Of a stretch of DNA of 64,000 bases, positions 36,948-44,325 are shown one piece after another. The translations under genes and the position numbers were made by a program. A model generated the notes under the pieces. The model was not told the origin of the DNA. It ran no database searches and saw only the letters and a list, made by a program, of their open reading frames with translations. The stretch is from Bacteroidales bacterium UBA5833. GTDB taxonomy: Bacteria; Bacteroidota; Bacteroidia; Bacteroidales; Lentimicrobiaceae. The stretch spans positions 1-64,000 of the forward strand of contig DJGZ01000032.1 in NCBI GenBank assembly GCA_002433025.1, read 5' to 3'. Position 1 is the first letter of the stretch; every line of letters begins with the position of its first letter.

Positions 36948-38234
36948 TCAGATAATTTCCGCAACCACAAAAGCACTGCCACCTATAAAAACCAGATCAT
37001 TATCAGCCGCTGCACCAGCAGCAGCATGATAGGCAGCTGCTACTGACATATAACTATCGCCAAAAAGCTCAAATTCAAGGGCCTTTGCCTGGAGTTCATT
37101 TGCATCGAGTCCCCTGGGAATATCAGCTTTACAGAAATAGTACCGGGCATTCATAGGCAGGAGTGAAAGCATTTTAGTGATGTCCTTATCGTTGACAACC
37201 CCGATTACAAAATGCAACAGGTTGAATTCCATGCTGTTAAGTTGGTGCACTACTTGGCTGATTCCGTCGGGATTATGCCCGATATCGCAAATGGTAAGCG
37301 GTTTTTCCTTAAGTACCTGCCAACGTCCGGCCAATCCCGTGTTCTGGATGGTTTTGTGAATACCTGCGGTAACCGTAAGGTCGGCAAAAGATGCATAAGT
37401 TGTTTGAAGCAGATCGGCAGCTGCGATAACGGTTGCAATATTCTTTAACTGGTAATTCCCGGTAAGTGGAGATTTAAGAATACTTTTCTTTAACGAATGA
37501 AAAGCAGTTACCATCATTTCTCCTGCTACCGGATGCCTGCCGTCCTTTACAACCTTAACAGCTTCATCCGCGAAAATAATGGGCGCATTTTTATTAGCTG
37601 CTGTTTCCCGGAACACATCTGCAGATCCCGGCAGGGTTTCCCCGATTACCACAGGTACTTCGGATTTAATGATTCCTGCCTTTTCAGCGGCGATTTCTTC
37701 CAGTGTCTTTCCCAGAAATTGGGTGTGATCATACCCCACGTTGGTAATTATTGAAAGCAAAGGGGTAATCACATTGGTGGAATCCAGACGGCCGCCCATC
37801 CCCGTTTCAATGATGGCTATGTCAACCTCCATTTCTTCGAACCAGCACATGGCCATGATAAAGGTCATTTCGAAGAATGAGGGCTTGATCTTTTCGAAAT
37901 CCTGCTTGTACTTTTCGATGAAACCGGTTACAAAATCCCGGGAAACCATTGCCCCGTCTACTTTGATCCTTTCCCTGAAGTCTTTCAGGTGCGGAGAGGT
38001 AAATAAACCGGTTTTCAGCCCATTTTCCTGCATAATGGAGGCGAGCATGTGCGAAACTGACCCTTTGCCATTGGTCCCGGCCACATGAACGGACCTGAAT
38101 TTCCGGTAGGGATGCCCGGTGAGTTCGCAAAGGGCCAGGGTGTTATCCAGATTTGCCTTGTATGCTGCTGCTCCGATACGCTGAAACATGGGCAACCTGC
38201 TGAACATGTAATCCAGGGTTTGCTGGTAATTCAT
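36948..38234 (-). CDS. folC: Folylpolyglutamate synthase / dihydrofolate synthase
   Basis: 428 residues of the Mur-ligase-like FolC family: RSVHVAGTNGKGSVSHMLAS (P-loop), ALCELTG near the start, GLFTSPHLKDFRERI, ETGMGGRLDSTN, ITNVGYDHTQFLG, and GHNPDG in the C-terminal domain. It adds glutamate to dihydropteroate and to folates. Last gene of the exbB-exbD-tonB-folC run, 12 bases after tonB, so it probably shares their transcript. Confidence 0.95.
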   Translation of the reverse strand: MNYQQTLDYMFSRLPMFQRIGAAAYKANLDNTLALCELTGHPYRKFRSVHVAGTNGKGSVSHMLASIMQENGLKTGLFTSPHLKDFRERIKVDGAMVSRDFVTGFIEKYKQDFEKIKPSFFEMTFIMAMCWFEEMEVDIAIIETGMGGRLDSTNVITPLLSIITNVGYDHTQFLGKTLEEIAAEKAGIIKSEVPVVIGETLPGSADVFRETAANKNAPIIFADEAVKVVKDGRHPVAGEMMVTAFHSLKKSILKSPLTGNYQLKNIATVIAAADLLQTTYASFADLTVTAGIHKTIQNTGLAGRWQVLKEKPLTICDIGHNPDGISQVVHQLNSMEFNLLHFVIGVVNDKDITKMLSLLPMNARYYFCKADIPRGLDANELQAKALEFELFGDSYMSVAAAYHAAAGAAADNDLVFIGGSAFVVAEII

Positions 38235-38246
38235 ACAGAATGAATT

Positions 38247-39026
38247 TTAATTCAACTCGAAAATATATGTAATCGTTCCCATTTGTTCTTCAGGAGCGTC
38301 TTCTTTAGCGCTGAAACGGGCTTTCATAGCTGCATCCTTTGCAAGGCGGATAAGCTCTGCATTTGAAGTTGTACTGCCCCTGGCAGGCGCACTGATACGG
38401 GTTACTTCACCGGCTCTGTTTACATAGATGGTAACCACAACCGTTCCCCTGTCACGGAAAGTATTGGGTGGTGGTGGTATCTGTCGGCGGGTACGTCCTT
38501 CAAGACTGAAGGAAACACCACCACCGGCACCACCGCTTCCGTCGTACCCCTGAGCGTTCGGATCTCCGGTGGGTTTCCCCTGATCGCCCGGTTTCCCGGT
38601 TGTGCCCTGATTGCCTCCCTGGCTTGAAGATCCCTTCATTCCTTTGAACATTGCATTCTGATTGACAACCGGTTGAGGTTCGGGCTTAGGCTCAGGCTTA
38701 ACCGCCGGTCTGGGTTCGGTCTTAACAACTTCGGCCGGTTTTTCTTTGCTTACCGGTTGAATGGCAGGCACTTCCTCCGTATCTTCAGTTACAATATCCT
38801 CGTTTGACACTGCAGGCTGTGAAGGGGCTGGAATCGCTTCTCCCATGGCCAGTTCACGGGGCTGTATTTCACCCATGCCTTCGTCGGAATAGCCCAGGTT
38901 TACTTCAACTCCGGCCTCTTCAGGAAGCGGAAGGGGGGTGCGCAATGCCAGAAAAATAAGCATGACCAGCAACAACGCATGAAATATCACCGTTCCCGCA
39001 ATGCCCTTTATTTTATCTCTGTCCAT
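38247..39026 (-). CDS. tonB: TonB-family energy transducer
   Basis: 259 residues. One N-terminal membrane helix (about 10-27, TVIFHALLLVMLIFLAL), a Pro/Lys/Glu-rich periplasmic spacer (PRPAVKPEPKPEPQP), a Gly/Gln-rich stretch (about 128-170), and a C-terminal domain with GTVVVTIYVNRAGEVTRI like TonB. It couples the proton-motive force, via the ExbB and ExbD proteins encoded just upstream, to outer-membrane receptors. The Gly-rich segment is more TolA-like, so a TolA role cannot be excluded. Confidence 0.88.
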   Translation of the reverse strand: MDRDKIKGIAGTVIFHALLLVMLIFLALRTPLPLPEEAGVEVNLGYSDEGMGEIQPRELAMGEAIPAPSQPAVSNEDIVTEDTEEVPAIQPVSKEKPAEVVKTEPRPAVKPEPKPEPQPVVNQNAMFKGMKGSSSQGGNQGTTGKPGDQGKPTGDPNAQGYDGSGGAGGGVSFSLEGRTRRQIPPPPNTFRDRGTVVVTIYVNRAGEVTRISAPARGSTTSNAELIRLAKDAAMKARFSAKEDAPEEQMGTITYIFELN

Positions 39027-39078
39027 ACAATCAGTCTGTCCGGAATTTGTAACAAAAATACTGCCACAATCAGCTGGC

Positions 39079-39492
39079 TCATTTGGCCGGCTTGGTGGCG
39101 AGGATTACTTTGTGCCTGGTATTGGTCAGTTCATTTACCTGGTTAACAGCATCTATTAAAGTTACTACATACTGAACCGGGACACTCTGATCAGCCCTGA
39201 GAACGACAGAGGCATCTTGTTGCCCCTGAAGTTTGTTGCCGATTGTTTCAACCAGAAACTCCGGGTTTACCGGTGTTTCTTCAATAAAATAGCTATTCGT
39301 TGCGTCAATATATACCGTAAGCGACTGCTTGGCCATTGTCTTGCTCGAACTGGAAGGCAGCAACAGTTTGATGGCGTTGGGGCTAACCAGCGTGGACGTA
39401 AGCATGAAAAAGATCAGCAACAGGAAAACCAGATCCGACATGGATGCTGTGCTAAACTGCGCGCTTATTTTATTTCTGGATTTGATTGCCAT
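39079..39492 (-). CDS. exbD: ExbD/TolR-type biopolymer transport protein
   Basis: 137 residues: one N-terminal membrane helix (MSDLVFLLLIFFMLTSTLVS) with the conserved Asp at its start (FSTASMSDLVFLL), then a small periplasmic domain ending in VNELTNTRHKVILATKP. ExbD forms the proton channel with ExbB. It lies 50 bases after exbB and 52 before tonB. Confidence 0.93.
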   Translation of the reverse strand: MAIKSRNKISAQFSTASMSDLVFLLLIFFMLTSTLVSPNAIKLLLPSSSSKTMAKQSLTVYIDATNSYFIEETPVNPEFLVETIGNKLQGQQDASVVLRADQSVPVQYVVTLIDAVNQVNELTNTRHKVILATKPAK

Positions 39493-39542
39493 ATTTTTCC
39501 GATGAAAATCAGTTTTAGAATTTGATATGATCAGTCTGAGAT

Positions 39543-40262
39543 TCAGGATGCCGGTTCGTGCAACAGATCAATGAATTCGGTAGCCCTTGCTTCGAGAATG
39601 AATACAACTTTTTCAACCCTCGCTACAAGTATGTTATAGCAGATATAACCAATGATACCAACAATTAGGCCGGCAACAGTGGTAATCATAGCCTGGTAGA
39701 TTCCACCTGAAAGCAAACCGATATCAATGTTGTTGCCGGCCATTGACATATCGTAAAACGCCCTGACCATACCGATTACAGTGCCCAGAAATCCTATCAT
39801 CGGAGCTGCTCCGGCTACAGTAGCCAGTCCGGCTATGTTTTTTTCAAGTTTGGCGACTTCAAGCTTGCCGACATTTTCAATCGCAGCATTGACATCGTTC
39901 AGTGGTTTGCCGATTCTGATTATCCCCTTCTCTATCATTCTGGCAATCGGGCTATGGTTGTTTTTGCAAAGGGAAAGCGCTGAATCTATCCTGCCATTAT
40001 GAATAAAATCCCGGATGTTGTTCATGAAATTGTTCTCTTCGCGGGATGCCCGGTTGATAATGATGTACCGCTCGATGAATATGTAAATGGCAAAAAGAGA
40101 CATCAGTGCGAGCGGCAACATGATCCACCCCCCCTTAAGGGAAAGTTCCCAGATTGAAAGTTTGATCTCTCCGGTTGTTGCGGTTTGCAATGCTCCGGTA
40201 GTAAGTGTATCTGCAAGAACGCCCGCGGGCTGAGTGATTTGTAGAAGAATTCCTGAAATCAT
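39543..40262 (-). CDS. exbB: ExbB/TolQ/MotA-type proton channel protein
   Basis: 239 residues with three main membrane helices (about 44-65, 139-160, 184-207) and the family motifs FIERYIIINRASR, GLATVAGAAPMIGFLGTVIG and GIYQAMITTVAGLIVGIIGY. The N-terminal extension with an extra hydrophobic stretch is common in Bacteroidota. With ExbD it forms the stator energising TonB. A 22-bp palindrome with outer repeat arms sits upstream (40306-40373). Confidence 0.94.
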   Translation of the reverse strand: MISGILLQITQPAGVLADTLTTGALQTATTGEIKLSIWELSLKGGWIMLPLALMSLFAIYIFIERYIIINRASREENNFMNNIRDFIHNGRIDSALSLCKNNHSPIARMIEKGIIRIGKPLNDVNAAIENVGKLEVAKLEKNIAGLATVAGAAPMIGFLGTVIGMVRAFYDMSMAGNNIDIGLLSGGIYQAMITTVAGLIVGIIGYICYNILVARVEKVVFILEARATEFIDLLHEPAS

Positions 40263-40305
40263 TGTGATTAAGTTTTTATCAGGGTAAAATTAATGTTAAA
40301 AATGA

Positions 40306-40373
40306 GCAGGTTTTTTACATCAGGATTTATTCTATTAACATCATGATGTTAATATTTAACTCACAAAACCTGC
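40306..40373 (-). promoter_or_regulatory. Nested palindrome upstream of exbB
   Basis: A perfect 22-bp palindrome (40333-40354, half-site TATTAACATCA) lies between outer arms GCAGGTTTT (40306-40314) and AAAACCTGC (40365-40373) of almost the same centre. It begins 44 bases upstream of the exbB start. Candidate operator for exbB-exbD-tonB-folC; regulator unknown. Confidence 0.55.
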
Positions 40374-40383
40374 AAATATTTTA

Positions 40384-40433
40384 TCTGCAAAAAATGAAGC
40401 AGGAGAAAACAATGCTTTGGTTTTCTCCTGCTT
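40384..40433 (-). terminator. Strong terminator between the small membrane gene and exbB
   Basis: Perfect 14-bp stem AAGCAGGAGAAAAC (40397-40410) / GTTTTCTCCTGCTT (40420-40433), 9-base loop, followed on the minus strand by CATTTTTTGC. It ends the 40454-40573 transcript before exbB. Confidence 0.85.
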
Positions 40434-40453
40434 ATAAAATGGAATGGCAATAT

Positions 40454-40573
40454 TTACATTAGCATTGATATTACTACTTTAAGCAGCAGCGATATCCCGA
40501 TCAGGATGGCCAGAATAATAAGAAACGGTTTAAATCCTGACATGCCGGATTTTTCTGAACTTTCAGTTGACAT
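40454..40573 (-). CDS. 39-residue single-pass membrane protein
   Basis: Small reading frame, ATG at 40573 to TAA at 40454. The first 15 residues are polar (MSTESSEKSGMSGFKP), followed by one hydrophobic helix (FLIILAILIGISLLLKVVIS). A strong terminator follows its stop by 20 bases, which supports a real short transcript. No family recognised. It lies upstream of exbB on the same strand but is separated by the terminator, so it is probably its own unit. Confidence 0.6.
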   Translation of the reverse strand: MSTESSEKSGMSGFKPFLIILAILIGISLLLKVVISMLM

Positions 40574-40607
40574 AGTCGTGTGAATTAAATGATGAATCCT
40601 TTTGAAA

Positions 40608-40644
40608 ACCAATTCTCAAAATTGGTATGACGCCGGTAACCGGC
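40608..40644 (-). terminator. Two hairpins between hypothetical gene 40660 and the small membrane gene
   Basis: Stem ACCAATT/AATTGGT (40608-40614 / 40620-40626), followed on the minus strand by TTTTC, and a GCCGG/CCGGC hairpin (40632-40644). A weak terminator for 40660-41001 is possible. Confidence 0.4.
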
Positions 40645-40659
40645 ATTAAAAAATGGATT

Positions 40660-41001
40660 CTATATTCTCAACACACAGAAAAGATCAAGTAGCTCTTTCG
40701 AGCCAGGGATGGTAAGTTTAGTCTGGAAGATTACAGGCGAATAATTCAAACGCCTGAGAAAATCATGCCCGGGTCTGAGAAAAACTGCGATGGTTGAAGT
40801 TTCCGGCCTGAGCGGGGGTTTTTCAAAACCTGTTTCCCTGTTTTCAGGACAGATGGGAAGAAGGGCGAATGCTTTCTGTCCGAAGACAGGATTTGAGTCA
40901 CAAAGGTGATCTCCCGGCAAAGCAGGATAGGCCACATGTAACGACAGATGAAATGTGGCAAATAACAGGAGGAAATGTATTGCTTTAATGCAGGGTTTCA
41001 T
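40660..41001 (-). CDS. Hypothetical secreted protein (doubtful)
   Basis: 113 residues, not recognised. The start looks like a signal peptide (AIHFLLLFATFHLSLHVAYPA), and the mature part has three Cys and many Pro, with no known motif. A possible terminator follows (40608-40626). Composition rich in Cys, Pro and His and a competing open frame on the same strand make it uncertain. It diverges from the sigma factor gene. Confidence 0.4.
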   Translation of the reverse strand: MKPCIKAIHFLLLFATFHLSLHVAYPALPGDHLCDSNPVFGQKAFALLPICPENRETGFEKPPLRPETSTIAVFLRPGHDFLRRLNYSPVIFQTKLTIPGSKELLDLFCVLRI

Positions 41002-41172
41002 CTGTATACCCCTTTGTTTAAAATCTGGATTGCAAAGTTAATAATTAATTACTGACGCTTTCTTCCTTACGCATTTGTTTTCTTTTATTTGCAGGGTTTG
41101 TTTTTTTGATTTACAGATACTATATTTTTCCAGGTCTGTAGAACCTGTTATAGAAATAACTTTGTCCCGGAG

Positions 41173-41219
41173 CGAAAGTTTTTTGACTCAGATCTGTCAA
41201 AATTATAATGTAACTTTCG
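41173..41219 (+). promoter_or_regulatory. Nested dyads upstream of the ECF sigma gene
   Basis: Outer arms CGAAAGTT (41173-41180) / AACTTTCG (41212-41219) enclose TTTTGAC-N8-GTCAAAA (41181-41187 / 41196-41202). They directly adjoin on the left and are separated by nine bases on the right. 28-74 bases before the ATG at 41247. Operator, or RNA hairpin with a bulge. Confidence 0.5.
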
Positions 41220-41246
41220 TTATCCAAATATGCATTATTTATAAAG

Positions 41247-41816
41247 ATGACCGATAGTGAATTAATTTCAGGCCTTGCTGCCGGAGACCCTGACGCAGGT
41301 CGGCTCCTGGTTGAAAGACATCAGTTGCAGGTCATCAATGTGTGCCTGGGCTTACTGCATAATCCGCATGATGCTGAGGATGTTGCTCAGGATGTGTTTG
41401 TAGAGGCTTTCAGAAATTTACAACGATTCAGGGGAGACTCAAAAATCAGTACATGGCTCTACCGCATAGCAGTTAACAGATCGCTCAACTACCTCAGAAA
41501 CAATAAGAAAAAAAGATTATTATATGAAATCGGGTCTGTGTTCGGACTGTTTGACGGAGATACTAGAAGTTTATTCCGGGAGCCTTTTGCAGAGGAAAAT
41601 AAGCTTGAATCGGACGAATTAAGGCAGACCCTGAAATCCGCTATTGATAATTTGCCGGAGAATCAAAGGGTAGCTTTTACACTCAATAAATTTGAGGAAC
41701 TTCCGTATGCTGAAATTGCTGAAGTGATGCAAATCAGCTTGTCGGCTGTAGAATCATTGATTCACAGAGCGAAAATTAATCTTCAGAAAAGACTCAGGCA
41801 TTATAGAGATTTATAG
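41247..41816 (+). CDS. ECF-type RNA polymerase sigma factor
   Basis: 189 residues. Region 2 (LLHNPHDAEDVAQDVFVEAF, FRGDSKISTWLYRIAVNRSL) and region 4 (LPENQRVAFTLNKFEELPYA, EIAEVMQISLSAVESLIHRA) are clear, with a loop region between. Extracytoplasmic-function sigma factors are held by a membrane anti-sigma factor, here the next gene. With the two Spy/CpxP-like genes downstream it probably forms an envelope or metal stress module; the signal is unknown. Confidence 0.95.
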   Translation: MTDSELISGLAAGDPDAGRLLVERHQLQVINVCLGLLHNPHDAEDVAQDVFVEAFRNLQRFRGDSKISTWLYRIAVNRSLNYLRNNKKKRLLYEIGSVFGLFDGDTRSLFREPFAEENKLESDELRQTLKSAIDNLPENQRVAFTLNKFEELPYAEIAEVMQISLSAVESLIHRAKINLQKRLRHYRDL

Positions 41817-41867
41817 TTCAGCGCAAGTAATCAGCGCAATTTGTGTCAAACTTAAAAGTTCAAACAG

Positions 41868-42350
41868 ATGAAATGCCGCGAAGCTCAGAAATTAATTCTT
41901 GATTACACTGCCACAAAAGGAATCCGGCAGGATAATCCGGATTTGAACCGGCACCTTCAGCAATGCACTACCTGTCGCAGGATGTCTGAGATGTATTCAT
42001 CTGCCTTTCAGGCTTTGGCCGCTGACAGGATTACTGAACTGAATCCTGACTTCCACAATAAGGTAATGGAAAGAATTAAACCGGGTGTTGCTCGCCCGGT
42101 GAAGCAAATATGGTCTCCAGATATTACTTACCAATTGAGCAGGTCATTAGCCGGACTGGCTGCAGCAATTTTCCTTGGGATATGGATCGGCAGCAGGGTG
42201 CTGACTTATTTGTTCAGTGGTCCCGCCATCCCCGATGGGGCAATCGTCAGTGCGCAGGATTCTTACGCACAGGAAATCAGCTTTCAGGACGAGGCGGTTG
42301 ATCGCCTTGAATCATATTTCTTTGATAACAATAACAGTGAGAACAAATGA
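41868..42350 (+). CDS. Zinc-finger anti-sigma factor (membrane)
   Basis: 160 residues. N-terminal zf-HC2 motif MKCREAQKLI ... HLQQCTTCRRM (His-x3-Cys-x2-Cys), the zinc anti-sigma domain. A membrane helix near residues 92-111 (SLAGLAAAIFLGIWIGSRVL) and a short periplasmic tail follow. It should bind and restrain the sigma factor encoded 51 bases upstream. It overlaps the next gene by four bases (ATGA). Confidence 0.92.
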   Translation: MKCREAQKLILDYTATKGIRQDNPDLNRHLQQCTTCRRMSEMYSSAFQALAADRITELNPDFHNKVMERIKPGVARPVKQIWSPDITYQLSRSLAGLAAAIFLGIWIGSRVLTYLFSGPAIPDGAIVSAQDSYAQEISFQDEAVDRLESYFFDNNNSENK

Positions 42351-42886
42351 TAACGAGCAGGAGCGGCAGGATTATCCTGCTGATCATCATCATATTGACC
42401 GTGGTTAACCTTGCAGCCGTATTCACCGTCTACCTCAGGGTTAAGCAAACGGAAACAGAAAGGGTTCAGGTTGCTGACAGCAGTCTGGCAGCGGGAGAGG
42501 GAAGAAGGCCCCGCCCGGCTATGCTAATACGGGAGGCCGGATTTGATGAAGCACAGGCCCGGCAGGTTCATGAATCCAGGCTCAGGCAACGCGACAATGT
42601 TGCCCCTTTATTTGCCGAGTTAAAGGACCTGAACAGCGAGTTGATTTCCGAAGTGATGAAAGATCACCCTGATTCCCTCCGGATAGAGCAGCTTTGTTTT
42701 TTAATCGGAGACCTTCATGCCGGTATCAAGCTTCAAACAGTCAGGCATATGCGTGATGTGTGGGATATTGCCCGACCTGAGCAGCGCGGGAAACTTGTGT
42801 CATTCTATCATGAGTTACTCAGAGGAGATGCGCCGGCAACCGGCAGGGGAGAAGGGTTCAGGCATCGCAGAGGAAGGGGAAACTGA
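42347..42886 (+). CDS. Spy/CpxP/CnrX-like periplasmic sensor protein
   Basis: 179 residues: N-terminal membrane anchor (IILLIIIILTVVNLAAVFTVY), then a helical periplasmic part with LIREAGFDEAQARQVHESR and long charged helices typical of the metal-resistance/Spy (LTxxQ-like) fold. The tail is Arg/Gly-rich. Such proteins sense metals or misfolded proteins and tune the sigma/anti-sigma pair. Assignment rests on helical pattern and context. Confidence 0.75.
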   Translation: MITSRSGRIILLIIIILTVVNLAAVFTVYLRVKQTETERVQVADSSLAAGEGRRPRPAMLIREAGFDEAQARQVHESRLRQRDNVAPLFAELKDLNSELISEVMKDHPDSLRIEQLCFLIGDLHAGIKLQTVRHMRDVWDIARPEQRGKLVSFYHELLRGDAPATGRGEGFRHRRGRGN

Positions 42887-42925
42887 AGAAACAGTCATAC
42901 AATTACAGTTTAATTTTTTAACGTT

Positions 42926-43471
42926 ATGAAAATCAACAAGATGAATTTACTTGCCCTGGTTGCCGGAATGGCAATGGTAAGTTTTGCAACGACAGACCTT
43001 TCAGCCCAGAGGCCCGGTCGTGGTTACAGGGGCGGATTTGGCCCGGGCGAAGGTCAGGCAATGCAACGTCCTGCAAGGGGATATTGGGCTGATGACATTC
43101 CTGGTCTTTCTGATGAGCAGAAAACCAGCATTGACAAGTTAAGAACTGCTCATTTTCGCAAAGCGGAATTGTTGCGTGCAGAAATAGGAGAGAAGCAGGC
43201 CAGGCTTCGTTCACTTCAGCTGGCTGAAAAACAAGATGAAAGGGCCATAGATAAGGCTATTGACGAGATATCCAAACTTCGGGGCGACATCATGAAGGAA
43301 AGGGAAGCTCACCGCCGGAGCATCAAGGCATTGCTGAATGATGAACAGAATACCTGGTACGAGAACAATTGCGGTCGAGGCTATGGAAGAGGATGGAATG
43401 ATGACTTTATAAAGCCAGGCCGTCGGGGCCCGGGTATGCGCGGGGGGCGGAATTGCCCGTTCTATAACTAA
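42926..43471 (+). CDS. Secreted Spy/CpxP-like protein
   Basis: 181 residues with a signal peptide (MKINKMNLLALVAGMAMVSF...), a Gly/Arg-rich region, DIPGLSDEQKTSIDKLRTAH like the LTxxQ repeat of Spy/CpxP, two long charged helices, and a Gly/Arg-rich tail ending GRNCPFYN. Probably a periplasmic chaperone or metal-binding protein, the output or feedback arm of the sigma module. A terminator follows. Confidence 0.8.
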   Translation: MKINKMNLLALVAGMAMVSFATTDLSAQRPGRGYRGGFGPGEGQAMQRPARGYWADDIPGLSDEQKTSIDKLRTAHFRKAELLRAEIGEKQARLRSLQLAEKQDERAIDKAIDEISKLRGDIMKEREAHRRSIKALLNDEQNTWYENNCGRGYGRGWNDDFIKPGRRGPGMRGGRNCPFYN

Positions 43472-43492
43472 GTAAAAACAGTATTCATGATT

Positions 43493-43520
43493 AACAGCAG
43501 TGCAACATTGTGCTGCTGTT
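43493..43520 (+). terminator. Terminator of the sigma-factor operon
   Basis: Stem AACAGCAG/CTGCTGTT (43493-43500 / 43513-43520) followed by ATTGTTTTAT. It touches the stop codon of the convergent gene at 43519. Confidence 0.7.
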
Positions 43521-44310
43521 ATTGTTTTATGGAAAATGCATCTCTTCCGTTCATACTGCCAATGTACATTGCTTCCTGGATCTGCATGATTGCGCCACCC
43601 CATTGGTTGTGATCGTATATGAATGGTGTCTCAAACCAGCTTTTAATATGCATGGTCAGGGTCAATTCAGTAATGCCTTCATTAGCTATGGAGAACGGTC
43701 CCCCGGTTGGGTTTACCGTAAAATGATTATGAACAAAACCGGTAATGTCACTCACCTGTCCGGAGTTATTCTCATATATTTGCCCGATGCCGAGGTGAAA
43801 ATTGAAGGGCCTTCTGACTCCCTGAAGATCTGTCCACCAACCGTTCAGCATAAGATAATGGTATCCGCCTCCCAGCACTTCAGGCCATGCCATATTTACT
43901 TCCGGCGGGTTAACAAACATGAAGGATTGATTCTGTTCTTCGCACAAGCCAAATGTAAATGTCAGACTATCGTACAACCCTGATGGTATGTTTTTTCCGG
44001 CAATCCACTCAAGGGTTGAAGGGATGTTAGTATCGGTATAATGAATACCCTCCCATTCTGATGGTTTTATGATCCTGCCGTCGTTGTGGTAGAGCGTCAG
44101 ATCTGAAATGAAATACATGATTTCGGTCACTTCATAGGGGTTTCCGGCTGCGTTTTCGTAAATCATCTGGTTGGTAATCAGCGGCTCATCTTCTGCCAGA
44201 TGACTGAAAATAATTTTTAATCCGTTTTCAGGTGCCGGTGACTCTTTTTCGGTGCAAGCGGTCAACGAAAAGACCAGTAGTAAAACGAGTATTCCAAAGT
44301 AGGTTCGCAT
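43519..44310 (-). CDS. MbnP-like lipoprotein, partner of copper-type receptor
   Basis: 263 residues from the ATG at 44310 (a GTG lies six bases earlier). Lipoprotein signal SLTAC (Cys19). The mature protein shows the MbnP family pattern: GLKIIFSHLAEDEPLI, IYENAAGNPYEVTEIMYFIS, SGLYDSLTFTFGLCEEQNQS, MAWPEVLGGGYHYLMLNGWW. In methanotrophs MbnP accompanies copper and methanobactin genes. The TonB-dependent receptor is encoded immediately upstream in the same transcript, which supports metal (copper) handling; direct metal ligands are not obvious. Confidence 0.82.
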   Translation of the reverse strand: MRTYFGILVLLLVFSLTACTEKESPAPENGLKIIFSHLAEDEPLITNQMIYENAAGNPYEVTEIMYFISDLTLYHNDGRIIKPSEWEGIHYTDTNIPSTLEWIAGKNIPSGLYDSLTFTFGLCEEQNQSFMFVNPPEVNMAWPEVLGGGYHYLMLNGWWTDLQGVRRPFNFHLGIGQIYENNSGQVSDITGFVHNHFTVNPTGGPFSIANEGITELTLTMHIKSWFETPFIYDHNQWGGAIMQIQEAMYIGSMNGRDAFSIKQ

Positions 44311-44325
44311 AATCACCTGATTTGG

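Noticed and set aside
38247..39492. Tol-Pal system (TolR/TolA) instead of ExbD/TonB
   Set aside because: No tolB or pal follows; folC does. The C-terminal domain is TonB-like, although the Gly-rich spacer keeps some doubt.
41183..41209. TTGACT ... TATAAT, an E. coli-like sigma-70 promoter
   Set aside because: The 15-base spacer is too short, Bacteroidota use TAnnTTTG promoters, and both hexamers belong to or overlap the dyads described there.
43510..43983. 157-residue plus-strand frame
   Set aside because: It is antisense to the MbnP-like gene, whose lipoprotein signal and family motifs are clear.
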